DNA of 64,000 bases from JAGOBP01 sp964550855 (GTDB lineage Bacteria > Chloroflexota > Anaerolineae > Fen-1058): positions 34,175 to 98,174 of the forward strand of contig CAZKBQ010000010.1 of NCBI GenBank assembly GCA_964550855.1, in the 5' to 3' direction. Numbering within the stretch: position 1 is the first letter of the stretch; each line of letters starts with the position of its first letter. The notes under the pieces are model-generated. The model saw only the letters and a program-made list of their open reading frames with translations. It was not told where the DNA came from and did not search any database. Made by a program: the position numbers and the translations under genes. Below are positions 61,664 through 64,000 of this stretch, piece after piece.

Positions 61664-62782
61664 TCACACCAGGCCGGTCACCAACGCCAGCAGGATGCCG
61701 CCCGCCGCCACACTGCCCAGCTGACCGGCGGTGTTCGCGCCCATGGCGTGCATCAGGATGAAGTTCTCAAAATCTTCGTCTTGCGCCATCTTGGCGGCAA
61801 GTCGGCCCGCCATGGGAAAAGCGCTGATACCGGCTGCGCCGATAAGGGGATTTACTTTACCGCGTGTGACAAAGGCCATCAGCTTGCCGAACAGCAGGCC
61901 CGCCACCGTGTCGAGGCCGAAGGCGACCAACCCCAGCAGCATGATCGCCAGCGTCTCCAGCTTGAGGAAGCTCGCGGCCGTCATCGTTGCGCCGATGGTC
62001 AGGCCGAGGAATAGCGTGGCAATATTGATAATCTCGTTTTGCGCGGCCTTGCTCAGCCGATCGACCACGCCCACTTCTTTCATCAAATTGCCCAGCATCA
62101 GCGCGGCGATCAGCGGCGCGGCTTCCGGCGCGATGAGGCTGATGAGGGCCATGACGGCCAGCGGGAAGATGATGCGCGCGCGTCTGGACACGGGCCGGGG
62201 CGTGTAGGCCATGCGGATGCGGCGTTCTTGCTTCGTCGTCAGCAGCCGCATGAGCGGCGGTTGAATGATCGGGATCAGACTCATGTACGAGTACGCAGCC
62301 ACGGCGATGGGCGCCAGCATGTGCGGCGCGAGGCGCGTGGCGACGAAGATGGAGGTCGGTCCGTCGATGGCGCCGATGATGCCGATGGAGGCCGCTTCGT
62401 TGAGCTTGAAGCCGAGCAGCGTGGCGAGGATGAGCGTGCCGTAGATGCCGAACTGTCCGGCCGCGCCCAGCAGCACCATGCTGGGCTGCGCCAGCAGCGG
62501 ACTGAAGTCGATCATGGCGCCGACGCCGACGAAAATGAGCAGCGGAAACAGCTCGGTGGTGATGCCGGCGTCGTACAGCACCTTCATCCAGCCGCCGTCG
62601 GCCGACATGCCCAGATTCGCCATGATGCAGCCGAAGCCGATCGGGAGCAGCAGTACCGGCTCGTATTCTTTAGCCACGGCCAGATAGATCAGGATCGCGC
62701 CAAAGACGATGAGCACGGCGTTGCCGGCCGTGAAGTTGGAGAAACCTTTGAGTAGTTCGGGTAGGATGGTGGAAGAGTCCAT
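61664..62782 (-). CDS. oadB: Na+-translocating decarboxylase beta subunit
   Basis: A 372-residue polytopic protein of the OadB/MmdB/GcdB family, which decarboxylates carboxybiotin and exports Na+. Typical motifs are LLPIGFGCIMANL, FVGVGAMIDFSPLL, GIIGAIDGPTSIFVA and NPLIGAAGISAFPMAGRLAAK. ATG 62782 is chosen, 4 bases after the biotin-carrier stop; an overlapping ATG at 62797 is possible. With the neighbouring genes it forms a methylmalonyl-CoA or related decarboxylase complex that stores energy as a sodium gradient. Confidence 0.95.
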   Translation of the reverse strand: MDSSTILPELLKGFSNFTAGNAVLIVFGAILIYLAVAKEYEPVLLLPIGFGCIMANLGMSADGGWMKVLYDAGITTELFPLLIFVGVGAMIDFSPLLAQPSMVLLGAAGQFGIYGTLILATLLGFKLNEAASIGIIGAIDGPTSIFVATRLAPHMLAPIAVAAYSYMSLIPIIQPPLMRLLTTKQERRIRMAYTPRPVSRRARIIFPLAVMALISLIAPEAAPLIAALMLGNLMKEVGVVDRLSKAAQNEIINIATLFLGLTIGATMTAASFLKLETLAIMLLGLVAFGLDTVAGLLFGKLMAFVTRGKVNPLIGAAGISAFPMAGRLAAKMAQDEDFENFILMHAMGANTAGQLGSVAAGGILLALVTGLV

Positions 62783-62786
62783 AACG

Positions 62787-63215
62787 TCACTCGGCATATT
62801 CCATCAACACGTCATGATGCTTGACGTGTTGACCGTCGCGTACCAGCACCTGCGCCAGCGTGCCGGCACGGGTGGCGCGGATGACGTTCTTCATTTTCAT
62901 CGCTTCCAGCACGCATAATTCCTGGCCGTGGGCCACCGTATCGCCGGCTTTAACGGCCACGGAGATGATGACGCCGGGAATGGGCGCGTACACGGCGCGG
63001 CCATTGGACAAGGTTGCGACACCAGCCGGTGCGGACCCGGACGGCCGGGCGGCCGATGTCGTCCGGGGGGCCGATCGGGGCGCGGGCCTGCCGCGAGGTT
63101 CTTCAGGCCAAACCTCAAATGACTCGCCTTCGACGACGGCCACGATTGGTCGGTCGCGCAAGTCGCCGACTTCAACTTCGTAGGATTGGTTATCGATCTT
63201 GACGGTGATTTTCAT
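62787..63215 (-). CDS. Biotin carrier subunit of the decarboxylase
   Basis: A 142-residue protein: N-terminal domain (KITVKIDNQSYEVEVGDL), a Pro/Ala/Arg-rich flexible linker (about 45-70) and a biotinyl domain with the EAMKM biotinylation motif and GQELCVLE. The Lys of EAMKM carries the biotin that shuttles CO2 between the carboxyltransferase and OadB. ATG 63215 is 20 bases after the OadG-like stop. Confidence 0.93.
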   Translation of the reverse strand: MKITVKIDNQSYEVEVGDLRDRPIVAVVEGESFEVWPEEPRGRPAPRSAPRTTSAARPSGSAPAGVATLSNGRAVYAPIPGVIISVAVKAGDTVAHGQELCVLEAMKMKNVIRATRAGTLAQVLVRDGQHVKHHDVLMEYAE

Positions 63216-63235
63216 GACGATCAGTCCTGTGGCAA

Positions 63236-63571
63236 TTAGCGCTGGCGTGGACGCGGGCCGCGCTGGCTGAGCTGACGGCTGCGCTGCACGGCCTGCCACG
63301 CGCTGACGATGGCAGTGGGCGGCTCGGGAAATTCGTGCGGCAGCGTGGTGTCGGCTTGCGCCAGCGCCACGGCCACGGCGGCGGCGGCAGCCCGGCGTTT
63401 GCGTTCCTGTTCGGCGGCGGGGGCTTCGGGTTCGGCTTCACTGCCGGCCTCGGCCCGATCCGGTGTCAGACGCACCAGCGCCGCCATCATGCCCCACAAC
63501 AACAGGATGGCGGCAAAGACCAGCCCCATGCCGATGACGGTGATTTGGAGGGAGAGGGAGAGGTTGTCCAT
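63236..63571 (-). CDS. OadG-like small membrane subunit of the decarboxylase
   Basis: A 111-residue protein with one N-terminal membrane helix (about 7-30) and an Ala/Glu-rich then basic cytoplasmic tail, the layout of OadG/MmdD subunits that stabilise the complex. Sequence conservation in this family is low, so the call rests on layout and position between the carboxyltransferase and biotin-carrier genes. Confidence 0.72.
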   Translation of the reverse strand: MDNLSLSLQITVIGMGLVFAAILLLWGMMAALVRLTPDRAEAGSEAEPEAPAAEQERKRRAAAAAVAVALAQADTTLPHEFPEPPTAIVSAWQAVQRSRQLSQRGPRPRQR

Positions 63572-63836
63572 AGCGATCTCACACAGACTGCATAGGCCAA
63601 ACGCGAAACGCAACAGAGTGCGCGTCATTGTTTTGCCGACCGATTTCTCTGGCGAATGAATTCGCGTCTGGCGGGCGTGCCGCCGCTCGTCGGCCTGCGC
63701 CGATGAGATCCCGTCCACGCCGGTGGACGGGCAGCCCGCCGCTCCACAGGCGCGATTTCAATCGCCAGCCAGCCGCCGCCAGACTTTGACGCTCACTCAA
63801 CGCAACACCTCTGCTTCACGTTTTACGCCTTGCGCT
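63572..63836. repeat. Repeat-rich gap between carboxyltransferase and OadG-like genes
   Basis: No gene is seen. Heptamers in register occur at 63595-63629 (GGCCAAA, CGCGAAA, CGCAACA, GAGTGCG, CGTCATT) and again at 63813-63840 (GCTTCAC, GTTTTAC, GCCTTGC, GCTTTAG). Between them CCCGTCCAC (63710-63718) and GTGGACGGG (63723-63731) form a perfect hairpin, flanked by outer GGCGGGC/GCCCGCC arms. Confidence 0.65.
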
Positions 63837-64000
63837 TTAGACAGGGATATTTCCATGTTTGCGCGGCGGCGCCGGCGAATACTTGTCGCGCAGGGCGGCC
63901 AGCGCGGCGATGATCTTGGCGCGCGTCTCGCGCGGCTCGATCACATCGTCCACGTAGCCGGCGCTGGCGGCGTGATAGGGATTGTTGAACTTCCGGCGGT
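63837..64000 (-). CDS. Carboxyltransferase subunit (MmdA/PccB-like), C-terminal end
   Basis: The frame is open to the window edge; only the last 53 or so codons are present. FNNPYHAASAGYVDDVIEPR, then ETRAKII and the terminal KHGNIPV, are the classic end of methylmalonyl-CoA decarboxylase alpha and acyl-CoA carboxylase beta subunits. With the biotin carrier, OadB and OadG-like genes downstream, a methylmalonyl-CoA decarboxylase is the best reading. The stop codon lies in a heptamer array. Confidence 0.9.
   Translation of the reverse strand, partial: RRKFNNPYHAASAGYVDDVIEPRETRAKIIAALAALRDKYSPAPPRKHGNIPV

Overview
The window is high-GC bacterial DNA from a single replicon. Gene content suggests a member of the Chloroflexota, perhaps an Anaerolineae-type lineage: large PAS/GAF histidine kinases, a SpoIIE-type phosphatase, a T-box-controlled valS, a MoxR/DUF58/DUF4129 cassette, an Na+-pumping decarboxylase and a long exopolysaccharide cluster without LPS genes. 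This placement is an inference; the window has no rRNA.

Layout. 1-8850 (+): a sensory block with the end of a NarL-type regulator, a stand-alone receiver and three histidine kinases joined by 4-nt overlaps. 8884-9007: a shared terminator and tRNA-Pro(GGG). 9041-11832 (+): a beta-propeller protein and a beta-lactamase-fold protein lacking its catalytic residues. 11865-15041 (+): consensus promoter, T-box leader and valS. 15189-15942: a broken antitoxin, an intact VapC toxin and a diverged second copy of the valS 3' end followed by a terminator. 16033-22773: a small membrane protein (+), then on the minus strand a nucleoside kinase, a chelatase gene whose I and D moieties are separated by an A9 slippery tract, a GAF histidine kinase, a sirtuin and a receiver. 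22914-25736 (+): a GAF/SpoIIE phosphatase. 25743-44085 (-): an exopolysaccharide cluster headed by a MarR-type EPS regulator with a palindrome at its promoter, containing a DegT aminotransferase with an in-frame TAG, a flippase, two methyltransferases, six glycosyltransferases, a GH99-like protein, a ligase/polymerase-TPR fusion, a WecA-type transferase and a VTT protein. 44120-50853: udk, a ResB-like protein, tRNA-Thr(CGT), surE, two deoxynucleoside kinases, thrC and a SET-domain protein. 50931-56393 (+): a MarR/MFS/ABC/ABC export operon. 56374-56817: gene remnants (degV-like, PPOX, hicA-like) around a palindromic repeat. 56913-61211 (-): DUF4129, DUF58 and MoxR, then a MazF-type toxin with its antitoxin. 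61664-64000 (-): subunits of a biotin-dependent Na+-translocating decarboxylase, cut by the window end.

Two themes stand out. The chelatase gene has the architecture expected for programmed -1 frameshifting that makes two subunits from one gene. Degenerate tandem heptamers or octamers, resembling cyanobacterial STRR sequences, recur at gene borders and also lie in frame inside valS and a glycosyltransferase.
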